Shown here: one piece after another, positions 1 to 14,899 of the stretch
Position numbering within the stretch: the stretch's first letter is position 1
How the letters are laid out: every line of letters begins with the position of its first letter
Origin: Siniperca chuatsi
Taxonomy: Eukaryota > Chordata > Actinopteri > Centrarchiformes > Sinipercidae
Reading direction: 5' to 3'
Assembly: GCF_020085105.1 (NCBI RefSeq)
Contig: NC_058042.1
Location: 15,761,001-15,825,000 of the forward strand
Length of the DNA stretch: 64,000 nt
The notes under the pieces: generated by a model
Seen by the model: the letters and a program-made list of their open reading frames with translations, nothing else
What the model was told of the DNA's origin: nothing
Databases searched by the model: none
Program-made: the position numbers and the translations under genes

Positions 1-3000
1 AAATTCCACTTGACAAATTCCACCTGAATGAATGGATGGATGCTAAATGTATAAAAATGTATGTGTGGATTTCTAATTAAAAAGTATGTTAGAAACATTT
101 TTTTCTCAGTTTCTCATTTTTTTTTATTATGATCAAATGGGTATAGTCATCATACACAGCATGACCTTATTAACCTTGTTTAATGTCACAGCCTATTTCT
201 ATGTCCATAGGTATATTTCACATGCTTGTGCTGAACATGTGCCAAATTAAAATACTCACCAGATATTGTTACTCAAATTTTATTCAAATTCAAAGTCAAA
301 ATTTATTTTACTAAATTATGAGATCAATCACAATATCCTGTAATAAATTTAGGACACTGCTGAATAGAGCTGAACTGTGTGTGGATCTGTGCATGAGACA
401 TGCGATAAAATAGACATTGACTTAAAAGTGGGTTTATCTCCTCCTACACACCTTACCACCTCCACTAATGATGGAGGGGGTAAGGGTATTTGCTCAGCTA
501 AAAGCCCGGCATGTTTGTTTTGGAGGAGCATTCAAGCACTTCTTCCACAACATATTCTTCCTCTCCCTGCTGCTGTTACCGCTGCTGAGAACTGGCAGAG
601 TGGGTTGCCTTCCATTAGAGCAGCATTGGGAAACTAACCATGCAGAAAGCAGCAGGCTTAAGGAAAACTTGTTTCTCTTTTAAATGGATAGGCGGTAAAC
701 ACTCTCCCTAGTGATTGCTTTCTCCTGACAAAAATGATATTTGATGCTTATACCAACTGACTAGGCCCGGATGAAGCCCTCACTAGCTGGGTCTCTGCCG
801 CATTCAGGGTTGAGGAAAATTTCTATATATAAAATAACAGTTCAACTGACCTCAACCCCTTCAAAGCAAATAGAAAGAAACCTTCCATATGCAATGACCT
901 ATTTGATTTAGCTCATTTTAAATTAGGGGGAAATTATCTTCCTATAACTTCCTGTATGTGACTCCTGAATTTTTTCAGAAAGAGTTCACAGGATGGCCTG
1001 GGAGCAATGTTTTTTCAGAATGTTGAGGGAAGCAGGACATTTGTTTTTATCTTCATTATGCCCTAACGAGTGGTGTAATTCTGTAATTCTGCCTGCCTTG
1101 ATCATGCTCATCATCCCGGTGCACAATGCATGGTGGAAGGAGACTGCAAATGCACTTTAGCTACCCGGTCAGAAAATTTGTCTCCATGCTAAAAGAACTT
1201 TAAAACTGTAGGACACTTAATCTAACATCATGTTTTCAAATGTATTTATTAGGTATGCATCATAAACTGAGGTAGGCATTTGGAGTATAAAACAAACTGA
1301 TCAATTATTTAAATTGTCATAACGTAGTTTGACTTTTCTGACACAATTCAGGATGATAGGATGGCAGAGGCTTTCCTTTAATATGCAGATCAAGTAGGCG
1401 ACTTAATGCAAACGAACTTCAACACACAACACAAAAACAAATGTGCATGGCTTTCTCTGTCAGGCAATAGTGGCTGGTAAGCCATGATGCATGACACAGC
1501 TATAAACAGTACAATGTAGACCTTGTTTGCCAAGCCCTTGTTAAGGTGTGTTCAAACTAATATAGAAACTAATTTTAGAGGCGATGCAAAAGTCAAAGGC
1601 AAAAATGCAAAAGTGCGAATTCAAAATGTTTTAACTTGAGCAAACAAAAACACATCTCAAAGCTGCATCACATCACCTGAAAGAATGTACATGGACAAGG
1701 GGAAAAATTAAAGAGTTTGGAGGAAAGCAACAGAAAGAACTGAAGTCCTGGAGAGTTTCGAGATCAGTCTGAGTGAGCCTGAGCAGTCACTGAAACATAC
1801 AGTCTGTGCATGATGTTAGCTAACTGTAGCTAACATTTGTACATGTGGTGCATTGGACAAACCATTAGTGTATTACAACAATGGTAGACTGAGCCCCACT
1901 GAATACAACACAATAGCATTCATAACAATAAAGTCAATACAGTATTACCATTAAGGAACTCACTCAGGGGATGCCTTCATATATATATATATATGTGGGG
2001 CTTTACATATCTTCTATTCTGTTTAGAGATATGGTGTGACATTTATGAAGCAGAGCAAATTTTTATTAATATCATGTCAGAATCTTAAATCACTTGGAAT
2101 GTGTTTGATCATGCTTTTCCAGTAATTGCAGTTTTTTTTCCAGTGGTATTCATTGTACCAATTGTAGTGGTTTAAACATAAAAGTAATTGGCAATTTCTT
2201 AAGCACTTAATCTATCATTTCCCCAATTAACTGCACAGTTAAAGGGCTTCTTTGTCTAATTACACTGAAACAAGAGGATTATAAACAGTGCTAAGCTTTG
2301 TTGCTGATCTCACTGATGGTAATGCCACGCCCTTATAGGATACGAATGCTTTAACTTTTAGATGTAAATCAAGAGATGATTATTACAATGTCTCTAACCC
2401 TTTTTACCACCCTTGTTTGCCATTTAGAAAATGAAGAATACAAGGCGGAGACACTTATTCAGAATGGTACCATAATCATGTAAAAATTATAAGTTTATTT
2501 GCCTTAAAACATTTATAATGCCCATGATCCCAAGAGATTCATCCCCAAATGAGTAAATAAATACCATTGTAATGCAGCACAACCCTGCCCCCGATTTGAG
2601 GCAAATCCCCTATTAGGAGTATAAATCTGCAAGGCTTTGTGGGTAATTAGCGAACAAGCTCGGGAATGTTAGCAGGGTTTGGCAGGTGCGTTTGATCAGT
2701 GGCAAGAGGCAAAATCACTGTTGACAGAGGGAGATGGCAGGAGGATGGAGATAGGAGGGCAAGTGGGTGGGGGAGAGAGAGAAGTGTGAGGGCTGAGGGG
2801 CAGGTTTTACTAAACCACACTTTTTTTTTCCTACCACAGACACACTCTACAAAGACAAGGCAGTGCCTTTATATGAGAATATTTACAGGACAACTGACAG
2901 AAATTAAGTTTATCAATTAACTATTGAGTACGGAAGCTTTTTGTAGTGTACTGTTTGGTTAATCCTGAAAGACCACAGAGAAACGTCAATGATCAACTAA

Positions 3001-5645
3001 TGAGACGATGATAAAGCCCCATCTAATTTAAACATGTAAAATATAGCGCTTGGGTAATATTGGTCTGACCTAAAACTAACTGGGCTTTAGAACAAAAGCA
3101 GTAGTCTTGTTTCATAATGAGAACTTCTTGAGCCCTGTGAAAGCTATTAGAATACTCCCATTTTAATATTTATGATCACCTCATCATTTAATTTTGTTCT
3201 GACCTAAGATTATAGTTGTATGGTTGAATTTACTATTGATTATAGTAAGTGTAAAGGTGATGTGTACCAAATTAATACAATGCAAATCAAATGCACTCTA
3301 ATGACTACTCTTAAATACATCTTATGCTACTGAATTATTAATATTATTGTGTGTGGGTTACCATGGGTTCAATGAGGCCTAATTAGAGGATATACACTAA
3401 AGCTAATTTGCAGATGCCAGAAGCATAGTTTATATATAAGAGCTAATATTTGAAAGTCAAATTAAAGTTGAAAAGGCCTGTAATAACTGTTAATTAACTC
3501 TGGTTTTGTTTTTTCCTTTGACAAACTTGAATTGAGTACAATATTCACAGGGCTAGTGCTTCGCATTTCTGACCACAAAGATAAATTTCAAAGCTTTTAA
3601 TTATTCGTTTGATGTGGGTATTCTCTGTAGGTTAGATATTATTTTAAGATCTCTTTGTTCAAAAATTCATTTTTATTATAGCTGCATGAAATGCAAGGCA
3701 ATTCCCCACATAACTAACCATTGGTGCAATTAACATCTTCGATCGAGTTCATATTCCTGATAATTTATACAGACTATGCACCTCCCCTGTGATGGCTTGT
3801 AGGGTTTGACTCTTCCATAGCTCCCTTGCATTTACAGAATCAGTTTCATACTGATGAAAATGGAAAGTGAAACTTTAATGAACAGGACTTGACTGTCACA
3901 ATAATAAAGACTTTGAAACAACACAGAGGCCAGTTCAACAAGCAAGCCGACAGCAGCACCAGTGTAGTGACATCAAACCAATTAAGACTGACGATAAATA
4001 TTAACAGGAGTGGGTATTAACAGAACATGACTGGGAAGCCAAGTTGTAAACAAGTGCTAGATGGCTGATCATTAAAACTGTGTCACACAGTGCCGCACAG
4101 CAATGGAGAGATTTAAACACTAGAATTGATCTTTCTTCAGAGATGAATGAAGCACTGAGTATTATCTTGTAAACAGAATAAAACCTTGTCAATACTTTAG
4201 GTAGCATACACCTATTAAGTCATGACACAATTTACAATAGCAGGTGAGCATTCAGTAGTCTAGATAAAGTCTTTCGGGAGATTTTCACACTAAAAGAAAG
4301 AAAATATAAGCAGTTGCATTAATGTCCACAAAAAACAATCAAAGGTGAAATGGTTACAAAAAATACAAGTGTCCTTAAAAAAAAAAAAAAATGAGAGTCT
4401 GTCCCAGTTATCATGAAATTCAATCATCAAACTGTGCAAATGCACACACATACACACACCTAAAGATAATCATATCATTTCAATGGCTATGAAGTAGACC
4501 AAAACTACTAAGCCTGAATTTAGTGACAAAAATACAACCAAATGCAGTATACACTGTGCTACAAAATCGTAGTGTGAAGTTTGAAAGACGTAAGCATTTT
4601 CCAGATAGAGCAGGCCTAATGAAAGACGTTATCGAGTTTCATTATGCGAAACAGGATCCAGTGTGAAATTGAACCATACTAGAGAATACGAGTCAGGATA
4701 GTACAACCTCTGCTGATTCAATTTGGATTTTATATTATATATATATTTGTCTCACAACAGAGAGAAAAAGAAAGTAAAAAAAAATCTGGTGAGGAGAAAA
4801 GACTTCTTACTTACAAATTGCAAGTGCCTATCCAAGTGCTATAACATCAACATAAAACAAACATTAAAATGATGAGCACTTGCACAGTTCTTAACTTTTA
4901 TCTTTGCTGACCATGGTTGTACAGTTGAAATGTGCTGACATCAAAGAATGTGTCCATCAACAGCCTTTGTTCACAATTCACTTTACTGTCTATAAGTTGA
5001 GAATTAAAAGTATTTCTTGCTGTTAAGTTGTCCTGTAGGTTTGCCTGACTCACTGGGTTACAAATTATTACTATATATCACAGCTTTTAGAAACAGGAAA
5101 GGCCATGTCAGACTCTCACCTCATCATGGGTACAATAGTGTGGTTTCCATTATTTTGATTTGGCATCAAATAATACTTAAAACAGCTTATATAGCAGATT
5201 TAAGAGTCACAATAACAGAACATGCCTGAATCTGAACCAAAGTTAAGCCCACTTCCTTCAACTATACAAAGGCTGAAAATGGGAAACTTTGAGTACTGGT
5301 GAATGTCACGGTTGCTAATAAATAGGCAGGATTAACGCATAGCTTTTAATATTCGCGCTGCTTAATGGGCTGACAGTGTTGAATTATCTATAGGTCTCAG
5401 TGATTCAAAAAGGACCATCAAACTCAAACTTGAGAGCAGTGTCTTGTAATTGAATAATACATTACATGTGGCAATTATTTCTGTTAGAAGCAGACTGAGA
5501 AATCAATAACCAAGGGATCAAATCAAGGACTGTGAAGCTCTTGTTTCTATTCCCCTTGTGACCAATTACATCACCACAGTTTAAACACCTGCAGTGTCAC
5601 AGTGAGCTGTGACACTTTCTTGCACACTTTCACCCTCTGTCTCTC

Positions 5646-5681
5646 TCACACACACTGACACACACACACACACACACACAC
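5646..5681. repeat. CA dinucleotide microsatellite
   Basis: The plus strand shows a nearly pure CA run with one CTGA interruption. It lies in the gene-poor spacer far from any recognised exon. Confidence 0.9.
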
Positions 5682-8600
5682 TTCTACATTGTGTTAGACA
5701 GATACTTAAGACTTTCAGAAGAGAAAGGTGCTTATATTAAGATCTCATTTAAATGTGTACTGATTTTTACAATGTCTCGTCTATAGGATTATTGCACTAG
5801 TGTGTGCTAAATGAGCTGCATATCAAGACATAATTGTAAATATGGAATGATGGGAGAGTAATGCATCTTTGTTGAGATAATATGCACTCATTTCACAGCC
5901 TGACCTGGAGTTATAAATTATGCACTGGTTTTTAGCTCCAGGCAGTATCCTCCCATGACATATGTGGTGCTGATTAAGAGAGAGTGAAATGGGCCTGTTT
6001 TAATGAACATATCTCATTACACAAAGGCATAGCTCCAGTACATCTCTTAGAACACACAGGTGACAATGAACCTCTGACCACCTTGTGGTCTGTTGGTATT
6101 GGTGAATACAATTTGCTTTTATCTGAAATATTCACAGCTCCTAAAAAGACTGATATCAGGTCTCATTAAATGTTGATGCTCCGGGTGAGTAAAGAGAATA
6201 CTGGCTACATCAAAGGCCTTGTTATGTCCAGTGAATACTAACTAATCCTGAGCTTCTCTTCAGGAGCGTATAAAGCCTGTAAGACCAGCAGTGTCTAGTT
6301 CACTGCTGGGACCGTGGCTGGTCCTTACGTTTCCAACAGGAGACTCCTATATATCACAAGGAAAAATGAGGGGCAAAACATAGATTGAATGAAGATGTAT
6401 GATATTTTTATGTAATGTTCTGCTCTAGCATGTGTAGCATTGTGTTTCATCTGCCCTTTGTGATGCTCGGTGCACTGACATGCTTCCTCTCATCTGAGAA
6501 TGGATCATCAAAACCGAAACAGTCAATACTGCGTAAGACACACAGGCTCACCCAAGCAATAATAGCCTGGAGTCAAAGGATACGTGTTCCACGGTTGATT
6601 GATTATTAGTCCCATTTGTATTATTTTGTTTGTTTGAGAGAGAGTGTGTGCGCAGAAGAGAAACAGAAAATATAGACAAAATGTTACCTACAAAGTAATT
6701 TCTTTTCCACTGTGATACCTTTACATTTAATTATTTTACTGAAGTACATTACTTGTCCAAAATGTTCTTTTATCAACAATAAAGACAGTGAACTTTGCCC
6801 AAGGCACAACCGTTAACATAACACAACTGAGGCCATCAAAACATTGTGAGGGAAAACAGAACCAGCAAAAACACCTGAGATATTAATAGCCGAATTGCAC
6901 TCATTACTGAATGTTGGTGTCCACGGTCGTAACAGGATACTGAAATGCTATGGTGGCCACTCATAAACCTTGGCAAAGAGAAACACAGCGTTCATTAAAT
7001 AAAAATCAGATCCACGTTACTCTGATGTAGAGACGGCTAGTGCAGTGCTGGAGCAAGTTTTACTGAAGGTTAAAACATCCACAGGCTAGTTGAATGAAGA
7101 CATGCACAACCAAAGGACTTAACATCAAAAGAACCTGTGTTTTCAGCTATTCTCTGTGGTGGGCTTGCTTTGCATATTTCATGGCAGTAGATTTCATATC
7201 TATGCCCACCTTTCTTATTGATATGTGCAAAGCCTTTTCTGTATTTCAATTAAAATGGGTTTTTTTTCTTGCAAAATGTAATAGATTGTTCTGATTTGGA
7301 GGGAACAATTTGAATTGTTGTTCTTTACTGTGGCAGGGAGCCATGCTAACATGTGGAAGCCTTCACCCCTGTGCAGTTCTTCCCTTGAAGTGAAGAGTAA
7401 GAATAAGAACACAATGTTTGTTTTTCTCCACATAAAAGTCTCCAGATGACCTATGGTTCCAGCCAGACCTTTAAAAGAAATAGAGGACAATCAAAAGGAC
7501 AAATGTGACGGGCCTCCTGTGTGAGGTACAAGATGAATGCGAAACAGCGCATCGGTTCTGTGATGTCTTTGACCTGATAGTTCAAAGCTGCTCTTGGACT
7601 CTGGACCCCCGTTCAGTATGTGAGCACCTCAGACAAAGGCTTTGTTCATAATAAAGTAATCCACCACATTGTTCCTTTGAGCTGAACACTACCATTTCAA
7701 CAAACAGGGAGGACACTTTCCAGACTTAGGCAAAGCATGAATGTGCCCACAAACACATCACACAGACATAATTTAAAAATCTTTTCATCCATTTTAGACT
7801 AGTACATGATCATGATCTCCAATTTTTCTGACACACAAACTTATTTTTCTTTATATAATTTTTTGTTAATGAATATATATAGCAATATCCTCATTAAGAA
7901 ATCCATACAGAGTCAACCTGGTCAAGCATACCTTGGTACACAGGTAACCTATGCTTTTCATTATACATACACTGTTCTCAACAAGTGTAGCCTTGTAAAC
8001 AGGGTGCATAATGCACCTCTGTTTCACAGGGACAGGTTATGGGGTGGCAAGGCATAAGGCAGTGTGCTGTGGAGCTACAACCCCCCCTCCACCACCCTTG
8101 CTCTGGTATTAGGAGGCACAGTGAGGTGCTCCAGCCTGCAGTCCTAGTTAACTACGGCAAAGCAGCGAAGGCTGGCTGGTATGGTGCCTCCGTTCCTCCT
8201 GAGACAAGGGTGAGCAGGGCTTTGAAGTTAAAAGTGTGGCTGGGAGACAATATGAGCAGCATGTGAGCATCTATCTGTGGTGCATGCTCTGTGATGTAAG
8301 GGCAAAGGTGGGATGTGTGATGGTGTCCTAACTGTACAATAATTGTAATAGAAAGAATTCTCTGTGTAGGGTGACCATCAAGTTACAGTAAACAGATAAT
8401 AGGAACTTCATTGCAAAGGCTGGTTTATATGTACAGATTTTGTGATTTAAACCATCCAGGCTTTAAATACAAGGTTGTTTTAGTAGTCTAAAAGGAACAC
8501 AAGCCAGTAATTGCAAATGTTTAAATTGTTGAAACATGCATACAACAGCACTGCAAATTGATTCACCTTTATTTCCCGTTTTGCCTGTCATTTGGTGTTT

Positions 8601-9483
8601 ATGTGTTGGAGAGTAAAACAGATCAATGGGAGGTCTGGAACTGGTTAAAAACTGTATGTGTTAAACTGTTCAGGTATCATGATGATAAAAGTGTCAATTA
8701 AGAGAGAAGAATGATCTGTCATTAACATTTTACATTTTAGACCTCTGACTATAGGCCTATAGCCAATACAGGCAAAGAGAGGTTTAAGTGCACACTAAAA
8801 GTGTCTATTTCTACCGTAAATTCCTTTTTTTATTCCTGATTTTATAATAATTGGATTTTTACAGCACTAATAGAGAAACACGTGATAAACCACATAAAAA
8901 CAAGAAGAAAAATTTTGATAAAAAGTAAGAAAACAGCAAGTAAGAAAATGCTGACTCGTGTTCATGAATCAAACTGTTTACAGCATAATTCATCAAGCTA
9001 TTTACAGGTCCGTAAAAGATTTGAAATGACATGTTTCTTTAGTCTTGATTCTTCCACATGTTCGATAGACACTGAAGTTCTCCACACAATTTGTGGTCAA
9101 TACATTAATATCAACTGTGAGCAATATAGCCAGATGTGCTGTAAGATTATGACTGCAGCTTCTATATATGCATGTATGATCACAAGACCCACAAGACAAG
9201 ATGAACGCCATAGCATAATAGCTATTTCATTATCCAGCACGGTCCCATGACGCTGCCCTAATGAGAAGTCTAACAATTAGGACTGTATGTTTTGTGTGTG
9301 TGTCTCTACTTTAAGAGAATATCAGATAGACATCTTAATCAAAAAGTATTTTATAAATCCCTCTGTCATTTACAATTAAGCAGATCATCAGCAGCAGCAA
9401 GCATATCTGAATATAAGGTCTGCTTTACATTTCAGAGTACACTCAGGACATTCCTATGCTTACAAAGGGGGCCTTCAGAGAGA

Positions 9484-9503
9484 ACGAGAGAGAGAGAGAG
9501 AGA
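9484..9503. repeat. GA dinucleotide microsatellite
   Basis: A short run of GA repeats is visible in otherwise unremarkable spacer sequence. Confidence 0.8.
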
Positions 9504-10892
9504 CAGTGTTTGCAAGGAGCTAAATCTTTGACAGAGCACAACGCAGGCCTTGCAAAGTCTGTTTAATGTTGTCTTTAGAAAAATCTATGCCACAAATAAA
9601 CCCTAGTGATGACTGAAGTGACAACCTGACAGAAAAAAAAAAAAACTGTAATTTTGGATGAAACAACATAGTGTCATATAGTGTTCACTATGTTCACCAT
9701 GGACCCTGAGATATCACCAATTATCCTCATCTCATACACAAATTAATTTAGTTACCACCATACTTTAAGCCATTCTATGAATTTTATCTTACTAGAATCA
9801 TTTGTTTGATTAGACGGTTTTACAACCGGAAAGGGAAGGTCTCTGCCTTAATTATGTACTGTATAAATCTGGCAGAGAAGAATTGAAAACAGCAAACAGT
9901 TTTTAAATATACTTCATAGACAGAAAATTGATTAATCTAGTAGTAGAGTTGTATGGCTCTTTGCTGCCATCTTGAGTATCTGAAAAGACATTACACATTT
10001 TCGATAGAAGCTTTGACTACTTGCTATACATCAAAAGAGCAATACGTTTTTATGAAGTTAGTGGAGTCTTGCTATTTACAAACCATGTTCTTTTTCCTCT
10101 CTTTTGAAAGATTGTTTGCTTTTGATTTGCAATTAGGCTGATGGTCAGTAGGATATATAATAAGCAGTTATTATTTGAGTAACAATTACATTGGAAAAGT
10201 AAAAGTAATTTGCGAATTATTAGCCAATAGGAGTCATTTATCAAAATGTCTGTTCAGCAAGCATGAACTTGCAGAAAAGTGATGTTTTCAACTGCTTTCC
10301 CCGCAGTGTCCTATCCACTGCTGTACTCAACCAAAGATTGTTTATGGAGGTAAAAGAAGCATCACTCTGTAACACCTCTGTACAATCACGAGTGGACTGT
10401 GTGGACAACTTCCAAAAGAGTGATACGTCTTCTCATCTGCTGATCACGTCATGTCAATATCAGGAGTCAAAATCTCCCAGTTAATATCATTCATAAATAA
10501 ATCAAGCAGATCAACTTTTAGTTCAGAATAAGGACCTTCAGTATTTTGAGCAAGTAGCTTTTGGAAAATAAGGTGTGCCAAAGTCAGTTGGCTATACACA
10601 AGTTATCTTCATGTGTAAAGACATATTTAATCAACATTTAATATCTTCTGCTGATATGTATATATTTTTATTGACTGTGTTTTATTGACTCATTTTCAGG
10701 TTGTAGCTACAGGATTTGAACATTAATTAGGCTGCCACTCAAAACTGTTTCTATCTTCTCAACCTATATGAGGGTACTTTTGTGTCTTTATTATGCAGGC
10801 AAACAGAATAGGTTTGAGAGCAAAACTTTCCACACTGCAATCATTTTTTTTCTATTGAAAGTAATATTACTGTGATTAAAAATGTATTTATC

Positions 10893-10978
10893 CAAATCCA
10901 AACGTTTTTTCAAATCCAAAAGTTGTATTTTCAAAACCAAACGTTTTGCTTTTGAAACCAAAAGTTTTGCTTGCTGTT
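10893..10978. repeat. Four imperfect ~20-bp tandem units inside the left inverted repeat
   Basis: Successive units share the pattern (C/G)AAA(T/A)CCAAA(A/C)GTTTT and are separated by short T-rich linkers. The matching part of the right inverted repeat (around 12400-12430) has only one recognisable unit, so the array is an expansion or contraction specific to one arm. Confidence 0.7.
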
Positions 10979-11216
10979 GAGCTGACTGAAAGATATAAAA
11001 CACGTCCCTATTGTCCCATTGTTCATAGACAGGAGACGGAGAGGACAGAAAATCAGTTAATGTTATATTTGTGATGTGCTGTATTATTTACAGTATGAGC
11101 CTCCATCTTAGGGTTAGTTAATGTTAGTCACTTTCTCGTCTTATGTGTCACGCTAGCTGAGCTGTCTGGGTTCCATCCACCTGTTTTATGCGCATTAACA
11201 ACAACACATTCACACT

Positions 11217-11546
11217 CTATGCAACAGTTATGTGGCCTTTCAAATCAAGTGGTCCCTGAAAGTTGGTCATCAAGCAGCAGTTGATCCACAGCTGGTTGAC
11301 TACCCTGGACAGAGTTAGAGGAAGACTGTTGTCCCAGATATGATACTCTTTCACTCTTGTGATTGGTCTTTCAACAAGAATTCAAAACCAAGCTATGGCT
11401 TGTGTTTTCAGAGCATCTTCTTTGCTGAACTGTGCTGTGGTTTTAAAGGAGGGTATGATCAGCTTTGCCCCACGGTAGGCCAGCATCTTCTCAATGATGA
11501 ACCCTTTGTCTGCCATGCAGCCATCTCCCAGCTCCAGTAAGTCAAG
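11217..11546 (-). pseudogene. DDE_Tnp_4 transposase, C-terminal remnant
   Basis: On the minus strand about 110 codons read as the end of a DDE_Tnp_4 (IS5/ISL2EU-like) transposase. Recognisable blocks are LLELGDGCMADKGF, then KLIIPSFK, then a KTQAIA block, then ILVERPITRVKEYHIWD, then LWINCCLMTNFQGPLDL, followed by a stop at 11217-11219. These contain an Asp in the GDG-ADKGF block and a Glu in the VER-RVKEY block, typical of this fold. An in-frame TGA at 11382-11384 interrupts the sequence, in a place where relatives usually have Arg. Upstream, toward 11860, the frame is shattered by stops and shifts, so the gene is dead. It lies within the inverted-repeat element described separately. Confidence 0.75.
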
Positions 11547-12554
11547 TATTACACACTGTTCAATGAGCTCTAGAACAGTCTTCCTGAAACTGATACAAAC
11601 AAGCAGCCATGATAGTAGTGATGCCTTGCTTTAATATATCATCAGTTATTGTGATAGGGTTTTACACAATGTTGCACAAAGTTACCTGTGTTCGTTGCCG
11701 ATGCCGTGTTTGTAGAGAGCTTGTGCAAGCCATAGTTGGTGGTACCGCCTTCACCTGCATCATGCTGTAATGGCCACTCTGAAACAGCATGGCCACAAGA
11801 TGGATGTATAGAACTTTGCCTGCTGCACATGATGATCCATTCAACTGAATAGGCTCTGCCAACAGTAAAAATATGAAACTTGAAACCTTATATTAAGGTG
11901 CATGATATTGTAATGTGATCATACAGAGCAAAGCATAAATGTTATTAATAGTTGCACAAGCTGTACAATGCTACAGGACAATACTGGACAACGAACGAAC
12001 AAAGTAATATTTTCTCTCTCACCAGTAACAACAATAATACCGTGTCACTACACATTCCCATACTTATAAAGCTAAGTAACCATAAAGCCATATTCCCAAA
12101 GGTAATTTTGGTTAGTGTCGAATGAATGCTTTGTTTCTATCCACTATCGTAATGTGATTATTAGGAGTTGGTTCATCGAGAAAAGCAGTTGGTGGAGCCA
12201 CTTCTCCAGAATAAGAGGGCACAACAAGATGGCGTAAATGATATTTGTAAACATACCTGTGCAATTATTTTCCATCTTCTCCGCTCCGGCTCATCTCCTG
12301 CCTGCCAACAGTTGCCAAGCTGTCACTCCGATCAAGGCTAGCCAATAGGGACATGTCTTCTTCTTCATCTTTCAGCATAGTTCCTGCCCACGAGAGTCAG
12401 CTCAACAGCAAGCAAAACTTTTGGATTTGTATTAATACATCTTTAATCAAAATCTGTTTTACCTGCAATAAAAAAAAATCTGATTGCAGTGTGGAAAGTT
12501 TTGATCTCAAAGCTATTCTGTTTGACTGCATAATAAAGAGACAAAAGTTCCCTC

Positions 12555-14899
12555 CTAAACCTACAGATTTCAACTGCAGTTTTAGTTATTTATAATTTTA
12601 CTAGCTTTCAAAAGTCGAACACTAAACATACGTAGGTTCACCGAGAGGTTTGAAAGGATTCAAATTAAATGAGCAGATTTGATACTGGATTCTAATAATG
12701 TAATAATAATTCTAATAATGGATAAAATGTTAAAACCCCAGCCCTAATTTTAAAGCCTAAAAAGAATTAGGAGACACTACGCTGTTTGAAAAGGGATGCA
12801 TTCATGAAGCACAATGCATCCCTGTCCCGTGTTAGGTCCCAAGTACATCTTATGTTTCAAAATCCTTAAGTAATCTCCTAGTTTGCCCCTTCGCCTTATG
12901 CATAGTGTATGGTTAATGTTAAATGTTTGTTTAAAAACACAGATGCATTAATGTTATTTCTTTTAAAAACACAACAGTACCCCTAAAAATAAATAGAGCC
13001 CTGATGGGGTTATTTTTCTCTTTCAAGATTTCTAGATGAACTTTGTGCATAGCATTAAATTCAAAGTCTTTGACAAAATCCAACTGGAGGATGTCTAGAT
13101 CAAATACAAAAGTTTCATTACCACTGATGTGTAGGAAGCCAAATTAGGCCCTGAAATTACATTAAATTAAACCCAGCAGACTTGGTTGCAGTGTTCACTG
13201 TAGAGCATTATGAATATAATATGAAACCGTTGTATTATTGAAAAGGCTCCTCAAGCCTGCAGAATGTGTTTTTAGAACTGGGAATACTTATTGGTGTGTG
13301 TTTGGCAAATGTTGAGACCACATTAGCATAGACAGCCTCACTGACAGAATGAACACTTTAATTCAGCACATGTCATTGATGTACTGTATGGACAGATGAA
13401 CTAGCATTCCACAAAAAAGCAGGAATATGTGAAAAGGTTAAGAGAACAAAGTTGAAATCAAATTGATATTGGTAGATTAGGGGCCAATGGATTTATATAT
13501 TCTTATCTTATCTCACCATGAGGTGAAATTTCATCATTCAACATGCATTCATGTATACAAACAGTATATTAACTCAGAGTTAGCCTTGAGGTAAGACAGA
13601 TGTGTACAAAAAGGTTTCTAGGTGTCAGTGTATTGGTCGATGGTCAATTATCAGTGCTGATCCATTACATAAAGAGTGTTATTTTGAACTTATTCTCAGA
13701 ATCACAACAGAGCTGAAGCACTGAAGAGAACATGACTCCCTTACTTTGTGGACATGCAGGTTATCATCAGTATGGTGGTAGTTGTTGTTGCAAACTTGAA
13801 CACTGAAAATGTAGTTTTTCTTCTTACCAATGCCATTTGCCACCATTGCCATTTTGTGTGTTTGAATAGGTATCTTGACTTTTAGGCAATTTCACTGAAA
13901 ACACAAAATATAAATTTTTCTCACTGAACCAACTGAAACTAGCCCATTTCCACTAAAACTATGGTAAAAGGATGTAAGAAATATTGTTGTCTTATCCTAT
14001 TAATTGATTTGTAAATGAGCTGCGCTATAATGTAAAAGTCAACTCTCGGCTGGAAATGAATTGACTATGACTGCTACTTTTTTCCTGCGACTTACTGCTA
14101 CATCATGTACTGAAAATTAACTGAAATTGCATACTGACACAACAAGACACGTACAGGCACACATTGAAAAAGATGTACTAAGTGTTGCAAAGTGTATCTT
14201 TTGAGAGAATCCTGAAATCCAAAATGTTAGTGTGTATTAATATTCTTAATCAAATATTTTGCACATTAAATACCTTGATTGGATTAGTTCTGTGTGGAAA
14301 CTATTGGAATCTGCAGAGTCTAACCATTTGAGTTTTTGAGAAATTATTTCTCAAGAAATGTGCCACTGAGCCCAAGCATTAGAGTATATTAACCTCCACT
14401 GTGCTGGCAGCTCAACCTCCCTAAAACTTTGTCAATAAGTATTTACACACATACTACTTGCCGGTCTTACCACTTGCTATCTCCATTCCCTGACCACAAA
14501 GAATCCCTCATGTACATGCAGCACAGCACATCTTTGCATGCTATCACCACACATATTTAGCCACATGGTGGCATTGCAGCACAAAGAGAAGAAGATTGTG
14601 GGATTTGATGTAATGCACTTGCACCTTATTTTAGAACGTATATGTATTCAGCCATACACTGCCAAAGGGTTTAAAATTTGTCACTTTAATGTGTCAGTGT
14701 GTAAGCCATGAGGGATGCCCTAACTGCATTTAGTGTGATATATCATTATTGATGTTAAATGCTTTATGAGATACATAGGAACAAACAAGATCCTGAAATT
14801 CACTTCAATTCAGATATAAATCCAAAAATATTAAATAGGTAACACGAGAAGAAATTGCATGGAAACTTTGTGCAGTGGTCACTGAAATGGTTAAGTGCA
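12555..14899. other. Spacer with no recognised feature
   Basis: AT-rich sequence with no supported exon, RNA gene or well-defined mobile element on either strand. Confidence 0.5.

Larger units (their letters stand above)
1..10769. other. Gene-poor AT-rich spacer
   Basis: No coding exon could be supported on either strand. Every open frame is under about 125 codons, lacks recognisable domains and sits in AT-rich sequence. Simple repeats are present: a short AT run near 1978-1995, a poly-A run near 4379-4391, a CA tract at 5646-5681 and a GA tract near 9484-9503. A segment near 1537-1640 vaguely resembles interspersed fish repeats but was not resolved. By human synteny INSC could lie on this side of calca, but no INSC exon was recognised here. 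Confidence 0.6.
10770..12554 (-). mobile_element. Decayed DNA transposon with about 220-bp inverted repeats
   Basis: The left end (about 10770-10995) and right end (about 12380-12554) are imperfect inverted repeats of each other. The segment around 10814-10850 (CAAAACTTTCCACACTGCAA) reappears reverse-complemented around 12481-12505. The match runs outward to a GAGGG-ACTTTTGT motif at each extreme and inward to TTTTGCTTGCTGTTGAGCTGACT. The interior carries, on the minus strand, a broken remnant of a DDE_Tnp_4 transposase. This indicates a cut-and-paste element of the ISL2EU/Harbinger-like group. The family assignment is inference, and no clear target duplication was resolved. The left repeat is longer because it contains extra tandem units. 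Confidence 0.75.
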
